A stretch of 64,000 bases of DNA from Chitinophagaceae bacterium (GTDB lineage Bacteria; Bacteroidota; Bacteroidia; Chitinophagales; Chitinophagaceae): the NCBI GenBank assembly GCA_014879565.1, contig JACSRW010000022.1:79031-143030 (forward strand), in the 5' to 3' direction. The position numbers and the translations under genes were made by a program. Under the pieces are notes generated by a model. It made no database searches and had not been told where the DNA came from. It worked only from the letters and a program-made list of their open reading frames with translations. Of the stretch, positions 52,834 through 61,153 are shown in pieces. Positions within the stretch are counted from its first letter, which is position 1, and each line of letters opens with the position of its first letter.

Positions 52834-54776
52834 TCTTCAAATACCAAAACAAACCCGTCATTGGGTTTTAATAAAAAGTGATTATGCCCTTTGCGTAAAG
52901 CTGCCGTGTATTCTTTTGCTTTCAGTAGTCCAATGTCCATCGTAAAGAGCTGTCCTTTCTGTGCTTCTTTTACAAAGGGAAAATCAAGTTGCAGGGCAAG
53001 GTCAGTACTGTCGCCATTGATACCGGCCACAAACCATTTGGTGCCGGAGCGACGGGCAACCACATAAGACTTTCCGGGATAGCCATCCAGGAAAATGGTT
53101 TCATCCCAGGTTACGGGCACCTGCTGCATAAACTTTTTTACTTCAGGTTCTACAGTGGCCATACCTTCTGGTCCTTCAACAAAATGTTGTATGCCGGAGA
53201 GGAAGATCACGGAAGTGGCGAGTTCAAAAGCCGGACTGGTACGACGATTGATCCGCGGTATCTTATACAGATTTACCGGTGTGAAGTCCATCGGGTCAAA
53301 AGCATTGCGGACAAAAGCACTCATGACCATATGCGGGGCGGCCAGATCGGCATCTTTCTGATTAAAGGTGATCATCTCGTACCCGTACACAGCTTCGGTG
53401 GTCATGAGATTGGGATAGGTACGCTGCAGTCCCCGGGGTAAAGTGGCGCCGTGAAAATTTACCAGTAACTGATTGGCGGCCGCGTCTTCAAGAATATCCT
53501 GATAATAATTAATCATGGACTGCCCGTCTCCCGCAAAAAAATCCACTTTCACGCCCTTTATTCCCATTTTATGAATCCGGCCGAATTCCTTCATCCGTCC
53601 TTCATGGGTGAGCAGTAAATCCTTCGGCGTATACTTCACCGTGTTCCATCCGCCGGCAGAATTGTACCAGAGTATCAGTCCGACTTTTTTGGTAGCCGCA
53701 TAATCCGCCAGAATCTGTATACTGTCGTACCCGATCTTTTTATCCCAGGCGGCATCCACCAGGCAGTATTCCCAGCCCATACCGGCTGCATAGTCAATAT
53801 ATTTTTTCTGCTCGCTGAAAATGATGTAATCATCCTTACTCATAATCCAGCTCCAGGAAGCTCTTCCGGGTTTTATAAAAGAAGATTCCATCGTAACCGC
53901 CGGTAAAGCCAGATCAGTTCCCAGGGTGGATTCGGCAATGGTCTTCAGATCGCCCACCACTATGATCCGCCAGGGCGTATACCAGGGAAGAACGGATTCC
54001 GGATACAGGGCACCATTGGTAAACCGTTCCGGCTCCTGCGGAAACTGTACGCGGTATTCATTACCGGGTGCAAACTGCGCCAATGAGGTACCGCAATAGG
54101 TTCGGCCCAGGCCCGCTTCCGTCAGCAATACCCAGGTGCCGGCATAATGAAAAAGCGCCGGGTACACCCAGCCATTGGCGCCCGGGGATGAAGTGCCGGC
54201 AGGAATATCCATCTTGTAATGCGCCTCGTATGAAGGGTTGGTATGCTCCCAGCCGCTCTGCGCTTCTGTTTTGGGTTGCAGCCAGGCCCGGGTGCCTTCA
54301 TAAAAACGGAAACCGGTATGTTCCGCAGTGATATATTTTTTATCCGAACCGGTACCCGCACCGGGAAAAAAATACCGGAAAGCCAGCCCGTCATCCGAGA
54401 GCTGAAAAATAATATGCATCTCTTCTCCGGTGCTGTTTTTCAGTCGAACCGTTTTTCGGTTAGCCGTATACGTTATATTCTTCCGCTTTCCGTTCGCCAG
54501 CACATACGATTCGCGGATACGTTCTGTTTGGCTTGTCCCCTGCCATTGCAGCGACCCGGAAAAGTCCGCGTCTTTCCGGGTAATTCCCAGGGAAGATGGC
54601 AGCAATACCGCTCTCCCCCCGGCTGTCACTGAATAAGTAATCCGCCCTTCATCAGAACGGTTTACTGCCAGTTCGAGATTTTTTCCCGGACTGCTCAGTT
54701 TCATTTCCTGGGCCTGCACAGAAATAAGAAACAGGCCGGACAGAAGTTTTGCAGCAAACAGGGCAATAACACGCAT
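52830..54776 (-). CDS. GH97 family enzyme, probable retaining alpha-galactosidase
   Basis: Secreted enzyme of 648 residues with a signal peptide ending ..LISVQAQ. The N-terminal beta-supersandwich (LSSPGKNLELAVN) is followed by the TIM barrel. GH97 splits into inverting alpha-glucosidases with Glu bases and retaining alpha-galactosidases with an Asp nucleophile. Here GIKGVKVDFFAGDGQ places an Asp at the nucleophile position, and TTEAVYGYEM carries the likely acid/base Glu, so the retaining type is favoured. It would remove alpha-galactose, or possibly arabinopyranose, from pectin side chains. The overlap with the GH43 gene is 4 bases. Confidence 0.87.
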   Translation of the reverse strand: MRVIALFAAKLLSGLFLISVQAQEMKLSSPGKNLELAVNRSDEGRITYSVTAGGRAVLLPSSLGITRKDADFSGSLQWQGTSQTERIRESYVLANGKRKNITYTANRKTVRLKNSTGEEMHIIFQLSDDGLAFRYFFPGAGTGSDKKYITAEHTGFRFYEGTRAWLQPKTEAQSGWEHTNPSYEAHYKMDIPAGTSSPGANGWVYPALFHYAGTWVLLTEAGLGRTYCGTSLAQFAPGNEYRVQFPQEPERFTNGALYPESVLPWYTPWRIIVVGDLKTIAESTLGTDLALPAVTMESSFIKPGRASWSWIMSKDDYIIFSEQKKYIDYAAGMGWEYCLVDAAWDKKIGYDSIQILADYAATKKVGLILWYNSAGGWNTVKYTPKDLLLTHEGRMKEFGRIHKMGIKGVKVDFFAGDGQSMINYYQDILEDAAANQLLVNFHGATLPRGLQRTYPNLMTTEAVYGYEMITFNQKDADLAAPHMVMSAFVRNAFDPMDFTPVNLYKIPRINRRTSPAFELATSVIFLSGIQHFVEGPEGMATVEPEVKKFMQQVPVTWDETIFLDGYPGKSYVVARRSGTKWFVAGINGDSTDLALQLDFPFVKEAQKGQLFTMDIGLLKAKEYTAALRKGHNHFLLKPNDGFVLVFEE

Positions 54777-54798
54777 AGGTCTAAGGGTTCATTTACGA

Positions 54799-57642
54799 TT
54801 ACTTCAACGGTGTCAGGGTAACGGGCCCCATCAGTCCGGATGGCAGGGGCGACCAGGCTTCCGCGCTGAAAAATCCGTTCCGGAGGTTTTCTTTCCTGCG
54901 GGCCTGCATATTGGTATTGTAAAATATTTTCCAGGGAATCCTGTTCTTGTCCATCCAGCTGATCCGGTTTGCCATCAGGCTGGCCACGTGGATTTCAATC
55001 AGGTTTTCTTCTTTCATCAGTCCTTCCGGTATTACCACATTGAAAACCGGTCCGATGAGGGATCCCAGCGATACCCCGTTCAGTTTTACATCCGCCGTAG
55101 CGCTGAGCTGGCCCAGGTTGAGCAACCATCTGCCTGTATGCGCCGCCGGTTTCGGAAACCTGAGTGTATACAGCGCCGTACCGGAAAAATTCTTACCCGC
55201 TTCCCCGGCAATTTCTGTCCAGGAGCCCAGCGCAGCGATTTGCAGGGAGGAGGGTATTACCGGACCACCTTCCTGGAAATCAATCCGCCAGTCACCCGTC
55301 AGCGCTATGGCAGATCCGGCAGGTTCCCGGTAGGCAAATGGATTTGCTTTCTGTGGCAAAACCGAAAGGGCTTTGAGTAACACGGTGGCGAATGAATCCA
55401 GTTCAATCCAGGCCTGCAGCTGTCCCTTCTCATCGCGGCGGGTACGGGCAAGTCCTATTTCACCGGACATGGCATCATAAAGCGCAGCTCCTTTGAGCTG
55501 ACCGGGAAGGGTCACCCATTTTGCCACTGTTTTTTGGGTTCTGTTATTAAGCAGCCAGAACGGACCTTCATTTGTATTCCGCTTCAGCACCCTTAATTCT
55601 TTTTCTTCGGGTAATACGGTTGTGATACCCGCTTTTTCCATAAGCAGGTCAAGCTGGTCGCTGATAATGATCTTACCGGCCCCCAGCCTGGCCACCCGGC
55701 TCTGTCCTTCATGGGTAAACCTTATGGCCGATAAGAGTTGCTGAAACTGTTTTCTTCTGCTGTCCAGTTGCCGGAACCCGGGCACATCCGCCGGCAGGTC
55801 TTTATAAGCCAGCAGGGTGGCGCCCGCTTTTACCAGGCTGAGAAGTTGCTGAAAACTCTTCAGCTCCATGAGCCTGCTGGCCGGGAGCAGGATGGTTTTA
55901 TACTCCGTGCCCCCGGTGCGGATTTTTTTTCCGCTCACCGTGAATTGCGCTAACTGCCGGTCGCTGAAAAAATCAAAGCCATAACCCTCCTCCATCATCC
56001 ATTTCGCGCTGTGTTCAAAATCCGTTTTTTCAAAATTCTTTTCCATTCCGTCAAAATGCTGCAAGAGCACATTACCGGGCTGGGCATAACGGTCGGTTAT
56101 CGGGTAATACAAGAGGATATCATTGGCGGGCTTTCCCTGCTGCAGAAAACCCTGCGCCCGGGTGATATAGGTATTCAGTTGCTGAAAATCCTTCCACTGG
56201 GGATTGGAGGGCTGAAACTGTACGGCGGCATAAAAAAGCCAGCCGGGCCAGATCACCTCTTTGGGTGAATAGGTGGTGCCATGGTATACGATATGATTCA
56301 CCCCGCCGAGAAAATAGAGATCAATCGCCTTTTTCACATCGCCCCAGGAAGAGAGAAAATGTTCGTTCAGCCAGGTGGCCGATTCGGCCGCCACCAGTTT
56401 TTTTCCGCTTACATTGGCTGCCGAACTGGCGAATTTGAAACGCAGTACATCCGTACCTTCTGTTTCCGGAATATCCACCACACTGTACAGATCAAGGGTA
56501 TTGGCGGGCGAACCATGCGACTGGTTCCGTACTATTTTTCCCTTTGCGGATCCCCATTTTTTCCAGGTATGGGTGAAATTATACAGGATCAGTTCGTCAA
56601 TCACTGACCGGTAATCATAGATCACCCTGCTGTTGAGTTCCGGATTGGCTTTGCCGAAAAGGGCCGGCAGATAGCGGCGCAGGTCATAGCCCTTTCTCTG
56701 CTGAAACTCCGCAAAAAGATGCTGCGTCCAGTTGGCCTGCCCGCGGGCATCATCCACTTCGTACGAATCATTGAAGAATCCGCGAAGCCATGACAGGTCA
56801 TAGCCCTTAAAGGCCTTATCAAAGGGTTTGAAATAATTTTTCGCGGCCGTAAGGGAAAAATGATCAATCGCATACCCTTCCCCGCCCGGTGCGGCTCTTT
56901 CCACCATCTTGCCATGCAGGCCCTGGAATAAACCGAATAATGTCCAGGTACCCGCCGGGGCTGTCCAGTTAAGTTTCCCTTCCTTATCCACTTTATTCGT
57001 CAGATCCAGCACCGCTCCTTTTTCCTCATAGGCCATCAGGCTTTGCAGGGGCAGTTTTCCGGGAAACTGTATCTGGTCAAGCGCAAGGGCCTGCAGATTT
57101 TTATTTTTAGCTACCGGCTGCAGCAGGCTGTCCACCGACACGGTTTTATTGTTGGCGGTACGGACCCAGCTGTCCCGGAAATATTCAACCGGCACAGTAA
57201 GCGACTCTCCCTGCTTCAGGCTCCATGTTTTGTAATAGACCGATTTGCTCGCCTCCGCATCACTTACCCAGGGACCGCCAAAGGGCCAGCCCGTGGCATT
57301 GGCAAGGTCAACCCATATTTTCAGTCGTTTTGATTCGTTGAGCGTATGCTGCAATAATTGCATCCAGCGGGGCGTCAGAAAGGGTACAAACTGTGCCTCC
57401 ACACCATAAATACCATAGATCGGTGTAATCTCCACACCACCCAGTCCGGCTTTGCGGTAGGTTTCCAGGTTTATGCTGAGATCCTTTTCATTGACTGCAC
57501 TGCCCAGCCACCACCAGCGGGTCCAGGGCCGGCTTGTCAGGGTGGGTTCGGGCCATTGCAGGGACTGAGCCCCTGTACCAGCCATCAGCAGCAATAAAAA
57601 ACTCAGCAGATAAATTTTTCGCATCCTCATTTTAATAAGCAA
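54799..57642 (-). CDS. GH106 alpha-L-rhamnosidase
   Basis: Secreted enzyme of 947 residues that releases alpha-linked L-rhamnose, the sugar used by the neighbouring rhamnose operon. A signal peptide ends ..MAGTGAQ. The barrel starts with RPWTRWWWLGSAVNEKDLS and GLGGVEITPIYG, typical of GH106. Acidic residues of the active site probably include those in GFFNDSYEVDDARG and VAAESATWLNEHFLSSWGD. The C-terminus holds a GH2-like sugar-binding domain (LTGDWRIDFQEGG ... LNGVSLGSLIGPVFNV). The start at 57642 overlaps the GH127 gene by 11 bases; ATG 57630 would avoid this. Confidence 0.92.
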   Translation of the reverse strand: MLIKMRMRKIYLLSFLLLLMAGTGAQSLQWPEPTLTSRPWTRWWWLGSAVNEKDLSINLETYRKAGLGGVEITPIYGIYGVEAQFVPFLTPRWMQLLQHTLNESKRLKIWVDLANATGWPFGGPWVSDAEASKSVYYKTWSLKQGESLTVPVEYFRDSWVRTANNKTVSVDSLLQPVAKNKNLQALALDQIQFPGKLPLQSLMAYEEKGAVLDLTNKVDKEGKLNWTAPAGTWTLFGLFQGLHGKMVERAAPGGEGYAIDHFSLTAAKNYFKPFDKAFKGYDLSWLRGFFNDSYEVDDARGQANWTQHLFAEFQQRKGYDLRRYLPALFGKANPELNSRVIYDYRSVIDELILYNFTHTWKKWGSAKGKIVRNQSHGSPANTLDLYSVVDIPETEGTDVLRFKFASSAANVSGKKLVAAESATWLNEHFLSSWGDVKKAIDLYFLGGVNHIVYHGTTYSPKEVIWPGWLFYAAVQFQPSNPQWKDFQQLNTYITRAQGFLQQGKPANDILLYYPITDRYAQPGNVLLQHFDGMEKNFEKTDFEHSAKWMMEEGYGFDFFSDRQLAQFTVSGKKIRTGGTEYKTILLPASRLMELKSFQQLLSLVKAGATLLAYKDLPADVPGFRQLDSRRKQFQQLLSAIRFTHEGQSRVARLGAGKIIISDQLDLLMEKAGITTVLPEEKELRVLKRNTNEGPFWLLNNRTQKTVAKWVTLPGQLKGAALYDAMSGEIGLARTRRDEKGQLQAWIELDSFATVLLKALSVLPQKANPFAYREPAGSAIALTGDWRIDFQEGGPVIPSSLQIAALGSWTEIAGEAGKNFSGTALYTLRFPKPAAHTGRWLLNLGQLSATADVKLNGVSLGSLIGPVFNVVIPEGLMKEENLIEIHVASLMANRISWMDKNRIPWKIFYNTNMQARRKENLRNGFFSAEAWSPLPSGLMGPVTLTPLK

Positions 57643-59647
57643 TTATGGAAAGATCTTTTATGGTTTCCGGTAACCAGACCGACATTTCCCCTTTACCCCG
57701 GTTGGCCCAGGCATAATAAGGTATGGCCGTAAATGGTTGTTGCCGGCTGGATACCGACAAGCCGTCTTTGCCGGTCTGCACCGAAATGGCTTCTCCTTTT
57801 ATAACGGTCACTCCCCGGAGCAATGAAGGAATAAATTCCGCAGTCAGCCTCTTTCCGGCCGGCAGAACGAGGTTGGAGGTACGTCCTTCATTATCGGCCC
57901 ACTCGGCACAATAGGTTAATGGCCCTCTTTGCAGGCTGACCAGTCCCTGGTTCTCTTTTAATTTATCGTTGCTGTACACCCGCTGCACCTCCATCGGCAG
58001 TTCCATCTCCACCTGATCACCGGTTTTCCATTCGCGGTTCAGCAGGGCATATCCTTTTTCGGTCTGGTACGTGACCGGAATACCGTTGACTTTTATACGT
58101 ATATCCGTTTGTTTTTTATCGCCGAAATAATACAGATCCGAGGCTATGGCTTCCTGCCTGGCCCAGCCGGGAATACGCAACCGGAGGGTAAAGGGAATTT
58201 TTCCTTTTGTTTTTACCATAAACCGGAGCTGGCCGTTCCACGGATAATCATGCTGCTGTTCAATAGTGAATGTCTGTTTACCGAGTTGCAGGGAAGCGGT
58301 ACTCGCTGCAAAGAGATTTACATATACATCGCGGTCTCTGATGGCATACATATAACCCGGCACCGAAGGGAGCAGGCGGCAGACATTGGTCGGACAACAA
58401 CTGCATTCAAACCAGCCGCTGCGTTCCGCCTCCATATCATTGTGTCTGAAATTATGCCGGATCTGCAGGGCATTGGTGTAAAAGAAGGATTTCCCGTCCA
58501 GCCCCACCCCGCTGAGCAAACCGTTATACAGTATCTTTTCCAGCAGGTCAATATATTTTGCTTCCCCGTGCAGCTGAAACATCCGCTGGTTCCAGTATAC
58601 ATTGGAAATAGCCGCGCAGGTTTCGTTATAGGCCGTGGCATTGGGCAACTCATAATTTTCGCCGTAACGCTCTCCTGCCCCCACCGCCCCGGCTCCTCCC
58701 TGTACATAGATCTTTTTGGTAACCAGGTTCACCCAGATACTGTCAATCGCGTTGAGCAGGGCGGTATCTCCGGTCAGGGCTGCCACATCGGCCACCGCCG
58801 AATAAAGATAACCTGCTCTCACCGCATGGCCCACGGCTTCTTTCTGTTGCAGCACCGGCAGGTGATCCTGCCAGTAAGCGCCGTTGCGCCAGGGGTCTTT
58901 GTTTTTCGGATCGTAGCCCTTGTAATTTCCTCTTTCGAGGATAAAGAATTTCGCCGTGTTCAGGTATTCTTTTTTCCCGGTCAGCCGGTAGAGTTTCACC
59001 AGGCCCATTTCCACTACCTGGTGACCGGGAGCGGTATGCCGTTTATCCGGACCAAATACACTGCAAACGAGATCCGCATTCTTTAAAGCAATATCCAGCA
59101 GGTTTCTTTTACCGGTGGCCTGAAAATGCGCGGCAGCGGCTTCATAGAGATGACCGCTGTTGTACAATTCATGACTGAGTTCCCTTTCTTTCACCCAGCG
59201 TTCGGGACCGGCCCATCCGTGGGGACTGGCCGGGTTGATGGTGCGGGCGGTATAGAGGTAGCCGTCCGGTTCCTGGGCCCTGGCTACAATCGTAATCAGG
59301 GAGTCAATATACCCTTCCAGTTTTTTATCGGGAAAAAGGCTGAGAGAAAAAGAAGCCCCTTCGATGGTTTTGTAGATATCGGTATCGTCAAAGGGATAGG
59401 TGGTACAGAACTTACCGCTTTTCTCCGCGGCCATGATAAAGTTTTTGATCCGTCCTGTCTTATCACAGCGCTCAAAGGAAGCAGGAATGGTAACCGAATG
59501 ATTGATCTGTATTCTGGGCAGCCAGAACTGATCGGTCAGTTTTACACTGGTGAATGGCACCGGGGTAAAGGGATAATCGGTTTGCTGTGTGTTGCCGGCA
59601 AGGTTTCCGGTCAGCGCCAGCAAAAAAACAAATACATTCTTTTTCAT
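57632..59647 (-). CDS. GH127 beta-L-arabinofuranosidase
   Basis: Secreted enzyme of 671 residues (formerly DUF1680) removing beta-L-arabinofuranose. A signal peptide ends near ..NLAGNTQQ. The alpha/alpha barrel contains FTSVKLTDQFWLPRI, RWVKERELSHELYNSGHLYE and NATAYNETCAAISNVYWN. The zinc-cysteine active site reads WFECSCCPTN, with a cysteine as nucleophile in characterised members. Beta-linked arabinose occurs in rhamnogalacturonan side chains and in plant glycoproteins. It lies 36 bases downstream of the PL22 gene and overlaps GH106. Confidence 0.92.
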   Translation of the reverse strand: MKKNVFVFLLALTGNLAGNTQQTDYPFTPVPFTSVKLTDQFWLPRIQINHSVTIPASFERCDKTGRIKNFIMAAEKSGKFCTTYPFDDTDIYKTIEGASFSLSLFPDKKLEGYIDSLITIVARAQEPDGYLYTARTINPASPHGWAGPERWVKERELSHELYNSGHLYEAAAAHFQATGKRNLLDIALKNADLVCSVFGPDKRHTAPGHQVVEMGLVKLYRLTGKKEYLNTAKFFILERGNYKGYDPKNKDPWRNGAYWQDHLPVLQQKEAVGHAVRAGYLYSAVADVAALTGDTALLNAIDSIWVNLVTKKIYVQGGAGAVGAGERYGENYELPNATAYNETCAAISNVYWNQRMFQLHGEAKYIDLLEKILYNGLLSGVGLDGKSFFYTNALQIRHNFRHNDMEAERSGWFECSCCPTNVCRLLPSVPGYMYAIRDRDVYVNLFAASTASLQLGKQTFTIEQQHDYPWNGQLRFMVKTKGKIPFTLRLRIPGWARQEAIASDLYYFGDKKQTDIRIKVNGIPVTYQTEKGYALLNREWKTGDQVEMELPMEVQRVYSNDKLKENQGLVSLQRGPLTYCAEWADNEGRTSNLVLPAGKRLTAEFIPSLLRGVTVIKGEAISVQTGKDGLSVSSRQQPFTAIPYYAWANRGKGEMSVWLPETIKDLSIIAY

Positions 59648-59683
59648 ACCTGTGGCGGTTTATTTCGGCCGGTTGTAAGCTAA

Positions 59684-60949
59684 TTAATTTGGCTGTGCCG
59701 CAATCTCTGCCGCGTACACATTTTCAATTCCTTCAAAATTGGCCCGGAAAATGACCCATTTACCATCAGGACTGAAATGCACATTGGGTTCCAGCCTGTA
59801 ATTATGGTGTTTCATATTCACCAGGCGGGTGGAACTTAGATGATCGCCATCGGGTTTGAATAAATAGATCCAGCGGCCATCTGCTGCCCGGGCCACCTGT
59901 CCGGGGTCACCGCCATCGCCGCAGAACAATGTCTGCTCTTTATTACAGTTAAAATGGATGGACCATTCATTGCGCTGCAGTTCGTATTTCGTCTGTTTGC
60001 CATCCTCCAGCCGGGTGCCCGCCACATAGAATTTCACGCTGCGGGGCTGCTGCAGATCAAACCAGATAGTTTTCCCGTCGGGGGCAAACCACTCGTGCCC
60101 GGCAATCTCCATATCCATGGTCCGTTTATGGATCAGGGTGGTGTCCCTGGTTTTAATATTGATGGTCCAGATCCGGTTTACTTTATGCCAGGGTCCTTCG
60201 TGACAGAACATCAGCAGGTCCGGATCGGTGGGGGAAAACTGTACATGGTTGAGCCAGGCCGAGTCGGTAAAGATTTTTCCGAGAGCGCCGGTTTGGGTAT
60301 GGATGGTAAACAGGGTTCTCGGGAGTTTTGCTTCATAGATAATGTTGAAATAACTGCTCTTTGACGGGTTCTGACGAAACAGCTCTTTCTCTTTATCATC
60401 CGATTTAGCTCCGGCGAGTAAGGTACCGTCTGCATTAACCGTAGTGATGCTGCCTTTGAAATCAGCGGGGAACACATAGACCAGGCGGGATTCTTTGGTT
60501 TTTACATTCACGCACCAGACAGAATCTTTGATCTGGTAATAGACCCTTCCGTTTCCGGCGTCGACGATTTCGCCGTTCATCGGGGAACGGTGGCTGGTGA
60601 GGGGTTCTGACTGCAGGGTGTTCAGGTCAAGCATATGAATCTGCCGGTTGGGCGATACATAACTGGAGATCTCCTGTTTGGTGGTACTGTCCACTTTATT
60701 TTTGTTACTGCTGTAGAAGACCATTTTATTCCCGATAAAGGGATTATTGTGGAAATAAAAACTGAGATTGCTTTTGCCCGGCATCCGGGTCAGTTTCACC
60801 ACGCGGTGCCGGGTATCTTTATCAATCCATTCGTCGGGCATGGCTTGTCCGCCGGTTTCCATCACGGGTTGTGCGCAGAGGGGCTGACTCAGCAGCAACA
60901 GCAGGAATAACCGTACAGTTGTTAGCAGCAATTGACGGAGCCGTTTCAT
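59684..60949 (-). CDS. Oligogalacturonate lyase family protein (PL22) with signal peptide
   Basis: Seven-bladed propeller protein of 421 residues, first gene of the pectin cluster. PL22 enzymes cleave short oligogalacturonides to 5-keto-4-deoxyuronate and are cytoplasmic in enterobacteria. Here a signal peptide (LFLLLLLSQPLCAQ) sends it out of the cytoplasm. Metal-site and propeller segments include MEIAGHEWFAPDGKTIWFD, RNEWSIHFNCN and LEPNVHFSPDGKWVIFRANF. It may act on unsaturated oligomers released by the PL11 lyase. No consensus promoter was found in the 204-base divergent gap on this strand. Confidence 0.88.
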   Translation of the reverse strand: MKRLRQLLLTTVRLFLLLLLSQPLCAQPVMETGGQAMPDEWIDKDTRHRVVKLTRMPGKSNLSFYFHNNPFIGNKMVFYSSNKNKVDSTTKQEISSYVSPNRQIHMLDLNTLQSEPLTSHRSPMNGEIVDAGNGRVYYQIKDSVWCVNVKTKESRLVYVFPADFKGSITTVNADGTLLAGAKSDDKEKELFRQNPSKSSYFNIIYEAKLPRTLFTIHTQTGALGKIFTDSAWLNHVQFSPTDPDLLMFCHEGPWHKVNRIWTINIKTRDTTLIHKRTMDMEIAGHEWFAPDGKTIWFDLQQPRSVKFYVAGTRLEDGKQTKYELQRNEWSIHFNCNKEQTLFCGDGGDPGQVARAADGRWIYLFKPDGDHLSSTRLVNMKHHNYRLEPNVHFSPDGKWVIFRANFEGIENVYAAEIAAQPN

Positions 60950-61088
60950 ATAGCAATCTTTAGCCTATAAAGTACGTTCATCAGGGGGGGAATGGTGTCC
61001 TGCACTGACCTGTATTTCTGCTGGTCCTCCCTGTAAGGCTGATATATTGAAAAATATTGATCCCAAGGGCTCACGACCTGCATTCTGC

Positions 61089-61120
61089 CTTTGTGCAACG
61101 GCGCAAAGGGGTTAATTTTG
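61089..61120 (+). promoter_or_regulatory. Full-consensus promoter with overlapping inverted repeat
   Basis: A -33 TTTG at 61090-61093 and -7 TAATTTTG at 61113-61120, 19 bases apart, is the complete Bacteroidota consensus. CTTTGTGC (61089-61096) and GCGCAAAG (61101-61108) form an inverted repeat with one mismatch that covers the -33 element, a natural place for a repressor. The ATG lies 33 bases after the box. Confidence 0.68.
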
Positions 61121-61153
61121 GGCCGGCCAAGTTTGATAAACCCCACCCCATTC

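Noticed and set aside
58109..59086. 325-codon plus-strand frame opposite GH127
   Set aside because: Antisense shadow of a conserved enzyme, no recognisable features.
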